This document shows positions 24,409-38,390 of a stretch of 64,000 nt of DNA, piece by piece. The number at the start of each line of letters is the position of its first letter. Within the stretch, counting starts at the first letter, position 1. Origin of the DNA: Galbula dea (Eukaryota; Chordata; Aves; Piciformes; Galbulidae); NCBI GenBank assembly GCA_013399015.1, contig VWZX01008142.1, positions 377,581 through 441,580 on the forward strand. The letters are read 5' to 3'. The notes below the pieces were generated by a model. The model had not been told where the DNA came from and did not search any database. It was given only the letters and a program-made list of their open reading frames with translations. The translations under genes and the position numbers were made by a program.

Positions 24409-25902
24409 ACTTTACCTAGCAAGTGGGTGACAAAGCTGAAAAACTGTTCACAGGTCCAGTGAATTTGTTCCGAGTTTTAGCTTGCAACAATTCTGTGGCT
24501 CAAATTAAAAATCCTAAATGTATTGAAATCATGGGTTCATGTAGGGAGGACTAACCCAGTCTTTAGTATAGCATTGCAAATTTTGACAATGTAATCTAAA
24601 CTTTATAAGGGGAAGCTGTTAAATTTTGTGAGGAGCCAAAATAAAAAAGTCAAGCTCGGCTCTGAACTGAAAAGTGGATGAGGAAATCAGAGTTCATTTA
24701 ATACTAAAAAAAGTCCCATTAGCTCCATTGAGTTTTGGATGAAACCCAGGATCTTTAGAGAATTTTAATCAACGACCATATCTATTACTAAAAGCCAAAG
24801 CATGATGTCTTGTGCCATAAGAAGACAACATGTCTTTGAAGCGTGCAACCAGAGAGTACCAAGCAGTTCAGTGGACATAATTCAGCAGCAAGTGATAAAA
24901 TCCCATGAAGTCCATTTCCCAGACCCTGCTGCATTGACTTGGAGGAGTGAGCCTGTACCTTGCAGTGTCCAACAGGAAGATTTTTCAGCTGTGTTGATGA
25001 CCTTGGAAAATTGTGACCACTTCTCTCCTCCAATTAGGAGCTAGCACTGGTTAGTCCAACATCTGTAGAAAACTACGGAGGCCTTAAGTCTTAAGTCAGT
25101 GCTTTCTGCAAAATGAATACTGTGGAGGAATATAAAAGAAAAAGATTTTGCTTTTCCCTTAGCCTGAAGCACAGGGTAGATTTACTGAGGTAATATATTA
25201 TAGTCTTTCCAATTACAAGTTTGTTGTTCGTTTACAAGCATTTATGTAATGCTCTTCACAGCGCTTACTTCCGAAATATCAACCAGGGCCCAGGAAGCAC
25301 ATGGTTGAGAAGTGAGGAAAGTGAGGGACAGTCAATGGCTTTCTTGACCAAAAGCTCCTGCCTTTCTCTTCAGTGAGATACTCTGCTCTCCTCCTCAAAT
25401 ACTAAGCTGGTTCTTACAGTCTCCCTGCTCCCTGTGGGAGCACGAAAGATGTGTCTTGGGTGGGGCATGGAGCGGCCAGTAGGTTCCTCACAACACTAAA
25501 AAACATTGAGAGTGCAAATCCAAAATACATAAAACCATCTCCACTGCCTTCTGTTAGAGGACTTCCACTATTTCACTGGAGATGTACCAGATGGATATTG
25601 GTCGTGAAGAACTTCAAAACATCAGTTTGGAAAGGGTCTGCTCCTTTCTTTTGGTATACTTAAATTATGGGAATGCTCGAGTTGGAAGTTGCTTAATTCA
25701 ATGAGGGGATTATCTTCAGGAGGACTGCAGGATTTAGCCAGTCTCACTGAGTATTTTTCCCAGTGAGAATACTGCTGAGAAATGGTTCCAATTTGTTGAC
25801 TTCCTGACTGGCACATGTCTGCCAGGGAGAGACCTGAAACTCTGGGACTCATGTGCATTGGGGCTGCTGGTGTCTACCAGGAAAGGCTCTTCCATCTGCT
25901 CA

Positions 25903-25965
25903 GTGCTTAGGGTTATGCTTAAGTTTAAGCAGATGCTCAAACCCACTTGATCTAAGTCCATGCAA
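25903..25965. repeat. Possible old interspersed repeat (CTTAAG-rich)
   Basis: TATGCTTAAGTTTAAGCAGA resembles the palindromic inner part of an ancient amniote repeat whose outer end (GGGCCTGATCC...) may be present at 27932-27980. The family is not assigned. Confidence 0.3.
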
Positions 25966-26497
25966 CAGCAGAACCTCCACTCGTGCGTGCTGAGAGCTGT
26001 CTCTGGGTAAGGCTTGCCAAGGTTTGCATCTATTTTGGTGGACCAAATAAGAGAAAAATGTGTCGTTTCAGAGCTGGCTGCTGAGCATTCCTGGAAGGGG
26101 CTGAGCACCCTCAGCTCCAAGGGTTGTCTATGGAAGTTGACAATGCTCAGTGTCAATCCTGGAACTAAGGTTATTATTAGACTTGCTAATGGCAAGTGTA
26201 TGTGAGAGATGGGAGCTGTCTGTGACATAGCAATGTATAGTCATAAAAATGCAGATCTGGAGAGCATTACCAATGGATTATAATGATTTAAAGATGTGGC
26301 TATTTAAAAATGTTGTGACCGAGATTCAGAACAAGACATCGAGCTCTATATATAGCTTCCTTTGTTTTCCCTCAAACGCAGTTGCATGGTTTGGCCTTCA
26401 TTTTTTCAACAGTTCATTCTGCTAGGAGAGGGTATTTATTCCTTAAATGAAAATTAAAGGTTACCCAGATCTGATATGACATCTTTTCTTTTCCCAG

Positions 26498-26699
26498 GTA
26501 AAATGTGAGGCTAAATCAGCTTTGCCCAAACCCAAGAGTAACAACAACTGTAAAAAAGGCTCAAGTGAGGATAAATCAAAGATTGCCGTAGGTGAAGAAT
26601 GCAGAGCTGATGAGCAGGCTTTCCTTGTGGCTCTTTATAAGTATATGAAAGAAAGGAAAACACCAATTGAACGAATACCCTATTTAGGTTTTAAGCAGA
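26498..26699 (+). CDS. ARID5B: ARID5B exon 6 (start of ARID domain)
   Basis: The exon has a TTCCCAG acceptor and an A|GTAAGT donor, and encodes 67 codons plus one base. It begins VKCEAKSALPKPK, passes through a lysine-rich disordered linker, and enters the ARID domain at about ADEQAFLVALYKYMKERK, ending at PYLGFKQ. The ARID domain is a helical DNA-binding fold that prefers AT-rich sites in the ARID5 family. The lysine in the LYKYMKE segment probably corresponds to human K336, the residue reported to be methylated and then demethylated by PHF2 in the PHF2-ARID5B complex. That mapping rests on remembered numbering. In the short isoform this exon covers residues 47-113. Confidence 0.96.
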
Positions 26700-29000
26700 G
26701 TAAGTATCCTTTTTTCTCACTTTCTTGACATTTTAGAATGGTTTGGCTTCTCTGGAGTAGGCATTTGCAGACGAAGCCTATTTTAAAGCCTTATGGATGG
26801 GAGGGACCATGTTTATATTGAAACATTTTCTGGTCCAGGCATTTCACTGTTTTATGCCTAGATTTGCATCTTTTCCTTCTGGGGTGGTTGCTGCCGGATA
26901 TTTATAGGTTTAAATCCGCTGATTATGACTAGAAATAGGCACGTTAAAAACTCTCTAGTTTTCTGTTTTGTAAATCTGCAGCGTCTGTAATGCCTTTCTT
27001 CTGAGTTAATAATATGACGTATCTTTATTGTGCCCAGATGTTCTTTATGAAAGGATAAATATTAAACGAAGACATTTAAAGGTGGTCAAGAAAGGCACAA
27101 AAGAGATCGTATTTTAAGCCCCCGAAATGTGTTTATAGTTAATAAATTACTGGCTTTGGAGAATATAAAACCAGACTGTATCTGTTTAATACAGAATGCG
27201 ATGTTTAGAATTGCTTTGGCATGTACAGTTTATAGTGCCACAATCTGTAAAGCAATTGTAGGTGGAGAAGATACAGTTGTAACTAAATTTTGCATAAATA
27301 CTGCAGTCCAATGTAGATCTTTCAGAGTTTCCAACAAAAGCTGTAAATGGGGGGATTTGTCCTCCTTAACTATAGATTGAATGATACTTTATTTCCTTAA
27401 AGGGAAAACTCCATGGATTGAAATATTATTTACTCTAATTTATCTCCCAGATTAAAACCATGTGTTATTTTGATGAAGAATGTCAAACCTGTATGTTTTA
27501 CATAACAATTTACATACCTAATAGCAATTGGCACTGATTGCAACAGGCCTCCAGCAGCCATTATAAACTTATATAACTCCGAATGATTACAGTGTTTGTC
27601 TGAGAACTGGCTGCTTGAAATGGAAGTAAAATTAATGTACTATGAACAGCTTCGTTGCAGTATGCATTGATTCAGATTAAATCAAGGCCTAAGCAAAGCT
27701 CTTGATAGCTTTGAAACAGTACAAGGTTCAATGAGGCTTTCAGAACATTCTGTGTTGAAGAGAGGATTTTTTTTTTCCCCCATTTTATTTTGCACTCCCT
27801 CATGCATGGGGACAGAGTGGGCTTGAAAGACAAGCTAAAGTATTATTTCTAAAATTCCCCACTGGGGGTAGGGCCCTCTGCTAACATTTAGCTGAAATAC
27901 ACTGAAGGTTGCCTGACATTCATTACAAATTAGGGGCCTGATCCAGCAAATACTTAAATGCCAAGACTAAGTATGCTGAGAAGAGCAGAAAAGTTTGCTG
28001 GACAGGACTCTGTATTTGTCCAGCAAGACTTGTGCAAACATTGCCAATATAAGTAGGTTAGTGGGAAGAAGCAGTATGGACAGTACAACAGAGCATCCCC
28101 CCATGGAGGAAGAGATCCTGTCCTCCATGGTCTACAGCGTTACTGCTGAGTCTGGTCTGAAGTATTTGCAGTATGTCTATGGGGAATCACTGTTTGTTGG
28201 GATAGTGCATACACCTTTCCTATAGCAAAATAAAATATAAAATAAATAAAAGTGAGATGCAGGCAGTGGTCCCATGGGACAGTGGGCAAGGATGAAAAGC
28301 AGGTGAGAGGGGAGGAGTTCTGCAGGAAGTAGCAACCGTTTCCTGACAGATCTTTTTCACTGAGTTGCCTCTGTTCTTCTGACCCCACAGCCATGGGCAA
28401 GGCACAACCACTCATACCATAATTATTAGAGTAATTCTCATTTGTGCTCCCTCTGGGTTCATTCACACTAGACCCATTAGAATGCAGCTTATTGTTTATT
28501 GATTATGGAGGCCATTATCTGAGCTTCAGTAAATATTAGATATTGTTGTTTAATCCATAGACTTTCTCTGTGAGCCAGTGTGTGGCTCATGCCTGCTTGG
28601 TAATTAAATCAGTATTAAACAAATAATTACTAGCAAAATTCTTCCCAATGAGTAATTTTTATTATCAAAGTTATGGAAACGTGCTGCAGTCATGATTCTG
28701 TGTCTGTTATCAGCACAGTCAAATTAGCCCATTACCTTTGTCTCAGTGTATTTTTCCAAGTGCTGTTAAGGAATCTAAGTGTGTTCTCTTATATGTAATT
28801 GAAAATATATATAGTATGGACTAATATTTACTTTTTAGATTATGTAAATACCTCTTTGGAAAATGTTTCACAGGAGCATTTTCAGGGGCTCTGAGCTTTT
28901 TTTCTCTACTTCTATTTTTAAAAAACTGTTTAATTTACATTTCTTTGAAATGTGTTGGTTAATGCAATGCTTATCTAAATACTTATTGTCCCTCTAACAG
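26700..29000 (+). other. ARID5B intron 6
   Basis: This 2301-nt intron runs from GTAAGT to CTCTAACAG. It is AT-rich and contains a possible old repeat at 27932-27980 and a cluster of TAATTA-type homeodomain core motifs at 28599-28670. No exon is supported. Confidence 0.85.
27932..27980. repeat. Possible end of an ancient interspersed repeat
   Basis: GGGGCCTGATCCAGCAAATA followed by CTTAAATGCC resembles the terminus of a dispersed amniote repeat. Only about 50 nt are recognisable and the family is not assigned. Confidence 0.35.
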
Positions 29001-29053
29001 TTAACCTTTGGACTATGTTTCAAGCTGCTCAAAAACTGGGAGGATATGAAACA
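29001..29053 (+). CDS. ARID5B: ARID5B exon 7 (ARID core)
   Basis: A 53-nt exon between CTCTAACAG and ACA|GTAAGT. Together with the last base of exon 6 it encodes INLWTMFQAAQKLGGYET, the ARID core with the conserved Leu-Trp and GGYE motifs. It is short and not a multiple of three, so skipping it would shift the frame and destroy the ARID domain. The sequence is essentially identical to the remembered human segment. In the short isoform it covers residues 114-131. Confidence 0.97.
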
Positions 29054-32000
29054 GTAAGTGTTTAAGTAACTTAAATGAAATAATTGTGCAATCTGACTTT
29101 TCCCTGTTAGAAAAAAAATGTAAACGCAAACAGTCATTTGCTGCATTTTAGGCTAGCTGTACACATTGTGGGTTTATTGGACCGTTTTTGGAAACAGTCC
29201 CAATTAGTTCCAGGTTTGGCAAAATTGTAAACTTGTAAAAGCTACAAGTGGAAAACATATGTAACTCTTCCCTGTCAAGGAAATTAGTTAGGTCTGTAAT
29301 TTTTTCCCATGTTGAGAAAGGGCTATTATTGTACAACAAGCCAACATTGCATAAAAGAAATTTCACTTGGCAACATCCCTGACATCTGTTCATGTCTAAT
29401 ATGGGAAATGTATTAAAGGCTTTCAAAAGTAATCAACATTGTCCATTAAGGAATAGTATGCTGCAGTATCTTCTCTTATTCAGAGTGTAAAAGATCTTTA
29501 TTAGACAAGGGTCAGTACCACGTAAACAGGAAGTTATCAAAGTAATTCACAAAAGTCTCTGACACTTTTTATCAGCTAACCGTATCTGACAAGAGCAGTT
29601 TATTTTTAGCTCACAGGAAAATTTGATGGCCATGGATTTTACAGCATGTATTTTGAACCAGTAAAATATTAGAGCAACAAACTCAGATTAAAATCTTGAA
29701 ATGAGAAGAAAGAGATGCATTAATGTGGCACATCGAGATGACATCTGTAATAAAAACCAATTGACATAGGAAGATGTCGTCACTGGAAATATTTTCTTTG
29801 CACACAATGATCAGATTAAGTTGTTCAGTTCCTGCCACAGTTGGATGAAAGAAATTATTTTTGCTTTGTTTACGAAGTAATCTGGGACGTAGCTGTGCTG
29901 TAGAGAAATGACAAGAAGAAATGCACTATCAAGAAACTGAAAGTTGTTTGAACCAAAATACAAAACTCACTGGTTTCCTTCCATACAATAAAGCATATTG
30001 TTCTGTAAATCAGGTTGATTAGCGTGGGTGTGGCTGGGATTTTGTGAAACATGGAATCTAGCATTCCTCACAGAAATATATGCTTGATTTGGCTTTTATT
30101 GTTCCTCTATCTTTCATTAATCAGCACATACCATGCTTATGTACAGGGGTGCACGTAGGTGTGCTCATGGGTATAGATGAATGAACAGCTACCATAGATA
30201 GATCATTACAGCAATTATGAGCCAGCAGTAATTGCTGTGAGTTGTAAAGTGCAATGAAAATGAGGGCTAAAATCTTGAACTGGATCGAGAGCTCAAGGGA
30301 AGTCTGGGAGGAAGACTGAAAGGGTAGTGGTGTGTTCAAAGTGCTCCTAGAGGAGGGCGATTTTCACAACGTTTCAGATCTGCTTGAAGGGATGGAGTAT
30401 AAAAGCAGGGATGCCAAAGGGGTAGCTTGCTGGAGAGAGATGAATTTTAGTGCTAGAATGAGAGGGAGAATTGTGGATTTAGAGGTGCTGAAGAAGGCAA
30501 ACCCCTATGCCTGGCACAGAGCAGGAATAGGGTATTGAGTTTGTGAGCACAAGGCCAGAGAGCCAGGTCTACCAACAGTGGCAGATATGTGAGAGGATCA
30601 GAGGGGAAAGTTCACATATGTGAGAATGTCATCCATGGTGGCATCAGTCCACTCTTGTCTCAAAGCTCCTGTCCTTTTCTCAGTGACATGTGTTCTCTCT
30701 TGTTCAGGAGAATTTGTCTCATTTGATGAAAATAAGTGGTGCTTATTCTTCATAGAGAAGAAACTAGGCAATTGTTTGCATGACTGACTGAAGCGATGGG
30801 CCTGAGCCTGCTTTTACGATCTGAATGGCATCTGTGCTCCCTGCAGAAGAGCTGAAGTTGGGAGGACTGTTGTGTTGCAATTTAAGTTCTATATGGAGCA
30901 TGAGGTTTCCTGACCTTGTTCTCTTCTGTTAACGGTCTCATCCTCAATGTGGATCTGCCTTTGCTTTGCATTCCTGAATGTTAAATCCATAGCTGTTGCA
31001 ATACTTGGACCTGTGCACACCTTGGATTTTATTATTTTATGGCCAGTTGATATTCATTTTGCCAAGCTGCATTTGTTTGTCTGTGTTTTATCACGGTGAG
31101 AATTGCTGAGAGGCTCTTGGGTTTGGTCCATATTTCATTTTTCAGCAAGGCAGTGTATGATGGGGGTGACATGAACGTCAGTGTAAGTCCCAGAATCTTG
31201 GGTAGGTCTGCTTAGATGCAGAAATTTTGAGTGACTGCTGTAATTCAGTAGCAGTCAGAATCCCACACACACAGTTCCAATATCTATTCACGAGAAGTCA
31301 TAAGCAGAGCAAAGGCTTTCTTGAACCTACCATATGTTTATCTGTATGGACCCTTCTATCTGACTAGAACGAGTCATTTGCCCGTTATAAGGGCTTCGTC
31401 ATCTTTAGCTCATTAAAAATATTTCACAAGTTTCTAGTTTGTGCTTTGAGATAGAAATGGATCTTTTCTCCTGAAAGTATTGTAATGAAAAGAATATTTA
31501 AAATTAGGTATTTGGTTTCAGCATGTGGCAGCCATTTTATGAACAGGAAGCAAACAAAAGATAGATTAAAAACATATATGGGAACTTAGAGTGGTCAGAT
31601 GACCAGTTTTGTACTAGTAATTGTAGAAACCTTCCCAGTTAAAGCAGTTGCAAACTTTACATCCGTGTGTTTGGCAGGACAATGGTAGTGAAGCCCATTT
31701 TCAGTTTCGTCCTCTGCCCTGTCCACATTGGGGCCTTAAAAATATCTTTTTGAAACAAGCAGAAACTATGAACTGTGTTTTCCAGCTTCTGGCCAGATTC
31801 ACAGAACAGTGCAAGACCTCTGAGTTCAGTCGTGTTGATTAAGGAACTACAAGTGAATTAAAACAGCTAGGGATTGGATTTGAGATGAGAGAACAACTTT
31901 CTTAGCCATCTGTCTGGCCTGCATTTACTGTCATGTAGTAGGGGCTGGAATGGATCCAATGAGGCTTGACAGAGAGTATTACCTGTACATCCAGGATATA

Positions 32001-35000
32001 CATATGAGATACCTGGTAGTGTCAAGTCATGATTGTGTGTAATATGTCATATTTACGGGCTCTCCAGTTAGAGTACTTGTGAGGGTCATTTCTTGTCTGT
32101 TCATTATCTGTGTGATTACTGATTCTTAGTTAGTTGTCATCTGTAACTGTGTAATGCCACACTCCCATATACTTCTTGTTGGACATAATACAGGCTTAAT
32201 AAAAATAGCAACCTGTACAAATTGGTTTAAGTCCTTAACAGATGAAGCTATCTCACTGGAATTGGTGGGATCATGTTTCTCTTAAACAAAGATACATGAA
32301 ATGAGCATCTCTGTTGCTAATAATAGGAGAGTGCATCGGAAAGCACTCTCTATAGCAGACCTTCACAGTATGAATGACTTAAAATGTCCCCAAATGGGGA
32401 TGAAATGCAAAACAATGTCATGTTGTAGGGGCTCAGCTGTGGTGGCATTTAACAGCAGTTGCCTAGAATTTTCTCGGTCACCCTAAGTCAAACGAGTAAA
32501 AGATGCAGATGTCCATAGATGGGTGACTTCCAGGACTTACCTAAAGAGTTGTCCTTTGCAAGTCATGAAGCACTATTTTTCCTTTTGAGCCAACACAAAA
32601 GGAGTGCCTTGGCACATCTGCAAAAAAACTGGTGCTGAATGGACTCTACATGGAGACATGTCTTAAAAAGATAATGGGTAAAAAGAAAATTAGATGGAGC
32701 TTAACCTTCAGTGTGAGGAATTTGCTTAAATTTTGCTAAAGGTCAGTGGGATCCCATTTAGCTGCTGTCTTCTGAAAGGAACAAGAAAGTGCTTTAGTTT
32801 TTTAAAATTAATGATTGACACATACAACAGTCCTGCGTCTGGGCAGGCCTGACGAAACTGATATGTGAGTGGAATGCAAAGCTACCTGGGTTTGTTTCAT
32901 ACAGAGCTAATACCCAGAGCTTTGTTTTGAAGAGCATTGTGAACATCACGTACCATGACCAGAAAATTCCCCATTAGATTTGCAGCAGGAAATAAGCAAG
33001 AGGCCCTTCCAAGACCTGATACCTGGGATTGCAGTGCAGAAGACCTTAAGATTTCTCAAAGCAAGACCCCATTAAAAACATGTATAAACAGTCCTCTACT
33101 TTAATAGATAAGATCGTTGGTTTTATTTGGTTGTTCTTGAGTACCAGTTACTGCTTAATACTGTGCATATAGGAACCAGATCAGAACTGCTTTCAGGTCC
33201 CCACTCAGACCAGTCTCTCCCTTAACTCCCGCATTCTGCTGATAGAGAAGTATGTCCCAAAACAGAGGTTTTCAGAGCTCCTGACTTCCAGTGGGCCCAG
33301 TTGTAGGATTGTGAAGAGATAGGCTGGAGAAGATTGTGTGTGGAGTCTGCAAACCAGACTTTTTACTTTAAAAGTAAAGCCAACATTGGCATGAGAAGCT
33401 GTTGGAGATGAGCTTGGCCTGTGCAATTGCCTTGATTAATGGGTGAGCCTGGAGCATCCTGTGCTTTCAGAAATGTGGTAGGCACTGGGAAGGATTTATA
33501 TACTGGTAGGAGTAGGGAAGAACAAATTGGAGAACTAAAGCAGCAAAATTTGTCTTCTGTATGTTTTCTTCTGAAGCATATCAACTTACATGAGGAAATT
33601 GCAGATGAATTTATCATAAGTGTGAAATGCGAGTGCTCAGGACACTCGTTAAAAGTTTTTGCAAGGTCTTAGTTGTCTTATGCCAGTGTAGCTCCATGCC
33701 CTTGAAAAACCCAGCTCCTTGCTCCTGAATGTTTATGGGGAATTTTCTGCTCATACAGCTAAAATGTTTTACCATTTTCATACCTTTTATTATATGCCTT
33801 TCTGTTCCTCATGTGCCCCAGTCATGAGCATGTTACTAACCAGGAGCACATATGAGCCTTTTCAGAGTTAAAACTGCTGCATAAAAGCAGCCGAGGCAGG
33901 CATTTTTGGTAGGAACAGCAACCATGAGCAAAGCATTGCCCAGCACTGCCCTATCCTGGCTCCTCAGGAAGTTCCTAGTCATTGAGGTGGCTTGGAGGAA
34001 CTTGAATGAGAAAAGGCGGCACTCCTCAATTTGGATGTGGCCAGCATGAGCATCCAGCTAGAGCAGTGCTGCCCTTGCACGACAACTGTGAAGTTTCTAC
34101 AGTGCAGCATTTTGTTCAGATTGTTTATGGAGGTAATTTATCAGTTACTTTAGTCCTTTGAAGTTTATTAACCATAAAACTTAAACTTTACAGAGCAGGG
34201 GAAAACTCAACCCCAGGCTTTGTTAGAATAACAATCATTTCAGGGAAAGTCAAATTTAAACTGAGATCTGTATGTGGGAGGGCACAGCTCTGCTAATTGC
34301 CAGAGTTCTGGTCCATTGCAGAGGCAGTATTGGATAAAGCTGGGCAAATGTTTGTATAACTACTATTTATTCTAAGCAGCATAAAGGAAAGAGACACCAA
34401 AAATGATCCAGGGATTTCAAAGGGATTCCCTTTTCCCCTTAAAGTTGTTTGTGTTTACTGTTCTAGCTTGAGTATCACGTCTTGAGTCAGCTCTTAGTTA
34501 ATGAGACTTGGGCTCTAAGGTTAACATTTTCCTTTTAGAAATGGAGACCATGCTTCTGAGTCACATTGGGATGTTTAAAAGGGGGACTTGTAGTAGTCCT
34601 CTTGCTGATTAATTCTTTGCTCTCGTTTTATAGCTTCTGCACAGCATCACTGTGGTTAGCCAAAGCATCAGGTCCTGGCCCACAGCCTTGCAAGCCAGCC
34701 AGGCTGTGCTTGCCAGAGGGCCAGAGCACAGATTGGCTTTGTGCATCTTTGTTCCCCTAGTCTGTGAGACTGCCAGACTTGATTTCATAGAGAGCAACTT
34801 GCAGCAGACCTCAGGGGGTCCGTGATTTTTGGGAGCCATCAGGAGGCAAGGACTCTCTGGCCATGCCCCTATCCTTTGCCTGCCTTGAGGACCAGTGAAA
34901 TAGGAGTGGGAAGCAGAACCAGAGGTAGCTTCCCGTCCAGTCATTCCTCCACAGCAGAATACTTGGTCTAACTCTTTTTTGACCTTTCAGGTTGCAGGAG

Positions 35001-36584
35001 GAGCATCCATTCATATTATCAGGAGGTGATTTTCTTTATGGCTCATTAGGACTCCAGTTCTTCAAGCCCTTTAGTAATAATAATAGGTAGAAGTGTGGGT
35101 AGCCTGGGGAAGAGACAGCGTAAGAATTTAAACAAAATAGACTTAAAATTAACCATTTCCTCAGATGAGTGTTTGATTTGTATTTAAATAATTTGTTGGT
35201 GCATAATTTATCCTTGGATTGTAGTCTCTCTCGTGCCTGTGGTCTTTGGGTTGGTTACAGAGGAATGGAAATAAAAGTAGTGAATGCATTCAGTCCATTT
35301 TGCTTTAAGTAAGGTTTAAGGTTGTTGCTGGGTTTTTTATTTCAAGCACCTAGAGATGCAAAGTACGTGCTAGCAGTGAGTTGGAGATGCCAATCAGTTC
35401 TTTAAGGTGAACTGTACAAACAATAACCTTGAAGAAATTATTAAATGATAAGTCTTCAGACTTTGGAGAATAATTTCTGCAAATGATTTACCTTTTATAT
35501 TGAAAAAAAAAAGAAACACCTCTTAGCCAGTAATATTTAATGATGGTAGCTATCTGCTCATGTTTAGATTCAAATTACAGGCCTCAGATTGAAAGTTGTA
35601 ATATTTGTTTTCTTCTGATTGCTGCCTTTAGCTCCTCAGTAAACGCCATTGACTGCTCTGTGGGTAACTCTGAAGAAGCCTCCAGGGCTGAATATATTAA
35701 AATCCACAGCATTCCACAGAAAATGACAAAATTCTCCCCAAATTGCCCCCACAATTTTCCACTGGCCTTCTTTATGAGCTGCAGGCAAAAGAGGGTGATC
35801 TGTTGTGCTTGTTCTAGCCCTGTTTTTCTTCCTGTTTTAAATATAGCAGAATATATAAAATAATGAAGTGGCATTCAGAAACAATTATTTTGCCAGGTCT
35901 TCCATCTGTTATTCTGTATAATCCTAATTTCTGTACAAAAAAACCCCAGAACTATGGTATGCAACTCAATATGTTACAAGATGTTTATTTTCATCATCAT
36001 GGTCCAATAAAGTACATAGCTCAAATATTAACATTGGAGTATGTTAAGATTTCATTACTATTTGATCTGTACATTTTACTGACATAAAGGGATAAAAATA
36101 AACAGCTTGTAACATATAGAGTTACGGTCTTTGCTTTTGTGGATTTACAGAATTCTGTGGTGGATTTGGGTTTTGCAGCAGATTTATTTTCTCTAATTCA
36201 GTTAAAATAACTATGTAATCATTATTTGTGCTGAATATGGTTTGAGCTTCATTTTTATAATTCACCATGGGATTTGTCTGCATAACTTCTGATGGTTAAT
36301 GACCCTTTATTGATTGAGATTCTCTTTTGTGAGCCTGTATTGCTTGTGACTTGATAATGAATCAGTCAGATCACTCCATTTTAGACAGAAAGAAAATAGA
36401 CATAGTGTTAACTTAAAAAAAAGACACTCAAGCTCTGTGCACTGTATATATTCTGTAGGGGCTTTTATAGTGCTTGTAGTACATGCTGTTCTGAAAGTGT
36501 CACACATGCATTTGTTGTTGTGAACTCAAACACAGTAGAATCTGTAAAGATGCAAGATTAAATTTTCCATTGCCATTTTCACAG
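29054..36584 (+). other. ARID5B intron 7
   Basis: This 7531-nt intron runs from GTAAGT to TTTTCACAG. I found no exon, RNA gene or recognisable mobile element. The open frames are short and lack family signatures. Confidence 0.85.
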
Positions 36585-36682
36585 ATAACAGCCCGTCGAC
36601 AGTGGAAACATATTTATGATGAATTAGGTGGTAACCCTGGAAGCACAAGTGCTGCTACATGTACTCGCAGACATTATGAAAG
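36585..36682 (+). CDS. ARID5B: ARID5B exon 8 (ARID C-terminal helices)
   Basis: A 98-nt exon from TTTTCACAG to AAAG|GTAAGA. It encodes ITARRQWKHIYDELGGNPGS followed by TSAATCTRRHYE and two bases of an Arg codon completed by exon 9. The RRQWKHIYDELG segment and the RRHYER segment are hallmark ARID motifs that contribute to DNA contact. It covers residues 132-164 of the short isoform, the last Arg being split across the junction. Confidence 0.97.
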
Positions 36683-38390
36683 GTAAGATAACAAATCTGA
36701 AATGCTTATTTAATAATGAAAAAATTAATTTGGAGAGCCTTCAAAGCATTTTTTAAAGAATTAAGAGAGAGAGAGGTTTCTTAAAGATATAATAAATATT
36801 CCCCCAACAGTTCAGTCAGATAATCCACTGTAATTTAAACCACAATGTGTGTCTCCAGTGACTAAATAAATAAAACAAGCATTTGATTTTTCTTTGGTAC
36901 ATGTGTTAATTTTTACAACAGCTTTCCAGCTAAAGAAGCTGAAAAATTGAGCAAAACATACTCAAGGAAAAATAAGAAACGACAGCTAATTGTTGCAAAC
37001 ACTTGTCTTCTGTCTTTTTTTAGGAATACCAATTAAGCAAATTGTGGTTGTGATCAAAATAATGGGGTGGCCTACAATGCAGGGTGCTGTTAATGTTGTA
37101 GGTCATGCAGAGCGTTGCATTCCTCTTCTTCATTGCATTCCTACCCTCCTCCCTGCCTGTGAGCTGCTGCCAAACACTCTTTCTCTGCAGCCATTGTTGC
37201 TGGTCAGAACTGTTGATTTCTTATTCTTTCCATGTAGATAATAACTTCCAGGGCTTCTGAAGCCAGCATGCATTGAACAAAATACTGGAACTGGAATGTT
37301 GTTTTGGTTTGGTATCGTTGTTAGAAAAAACTGTTTTGGTTTTTATTTTGTATTAGATAAGCAAATGCTAATAAAAGCTCTGCAGTTTCAGGATCAGATA
37401 AGGAAAGTCCAGTCCCTTTTTCATGGGTATAAACGAGTTGCTTTGACGGGCTCAGGAAGAGCTTGTACTTGCCCATGCACAAGGCAGCACAGCTGTGCTC
37501 GCAGGGCAGTTTTTCGTCTTCTTTTAATGCCTTATGTGTTGGCCGCTCCAAGGGAGATGCTGCCCTCCTCATAAAGGGGAAGGTTGATCACCCTCGTTTA
37601 CAGGATGTCTCCAACATAAGGACTTGGGTGTACAAAGAAGTTCCACGTAATGCCACTGTGAAAGTTAGAAGCTTTCTGGAGATCAGGCCAAGCAGCAGAG
37701 CAAATTGAGTGACTTGCTGTGTGCATCAGACAGGGCTTTTCCTTGCCTTTGTGTTGTGGACAAATGTTACAGATTGTATTAATTGACTCATCAGATTGTG
37801 GGTAGTCATGTCTTCTCCTCCATCATTACAATCCCAAGACTCTTAGGGCTTCCCTTGAACCCAAGCCAGCTGATGAATTTCAAACTGGCAGTCTGGGTCT
37901 TCCCTTAACAGATGAGCTCTGTTGTTTATTTGACAAAGGAGACCCAGGCACACATGAGAGTTAGGTCTCTGCAAGCTTGGATTGTACAGGGAGCAAGCAT
38001 TGCTGGGCTCTGTGTTGAAATCCTAGAGTCATGAGTGTGCGTCTCTTGTAGTTGCGGAAAAATAAATGAGCCGTTCCCAAATACTCCATGAACCCCTGTT
38101 GCTCTCTTCTCCTTTCATGCTAGTGGTTTATGTTTTTACTTCTCCATTAGACTAACTCAGCAGTTATTCAGGGGTATGTTCTGAAGTGCCACAAAGCCCG
38201 TCTTGCTCACTAGAAAACCTGAGCAGACTCACAATGCTTCAAGATTGAAAAACTTTGCCAGGCTACCCAAAAGCAGTTCTGCTTGCCTTGAGCCAGTCTG
38301 AGGAGAGAGTCTTTTAGTTTACAGTTAGATTGGTCTTAGCACACCAAAGAGCTCAAATCTGAGTTCACACACACAGTATCCTGTGAGTCC

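Larger units (their letters stand above)
20095..26497 (+). other. ARID5B intron 5
   Basis: This intron is 6403 nt, running from GTAAAT to TTCCCAG. No exon-like ORF is supported. It contains a CAAA-type stretch near 20617-20635, a (GATT)n run at 24389-24408, and two possible old repeat fragments at 23935-23975 and 25903-25965. The remainder shows nothing I can name. Confidence 0.85.

Noticed and set aside
27129..27380. 83-codon open frame in intron 6
   Set aside because: It is AT-rich, has no splice signals in phase with neighbouring exons, and shows no similarity to ARID5B proteins.
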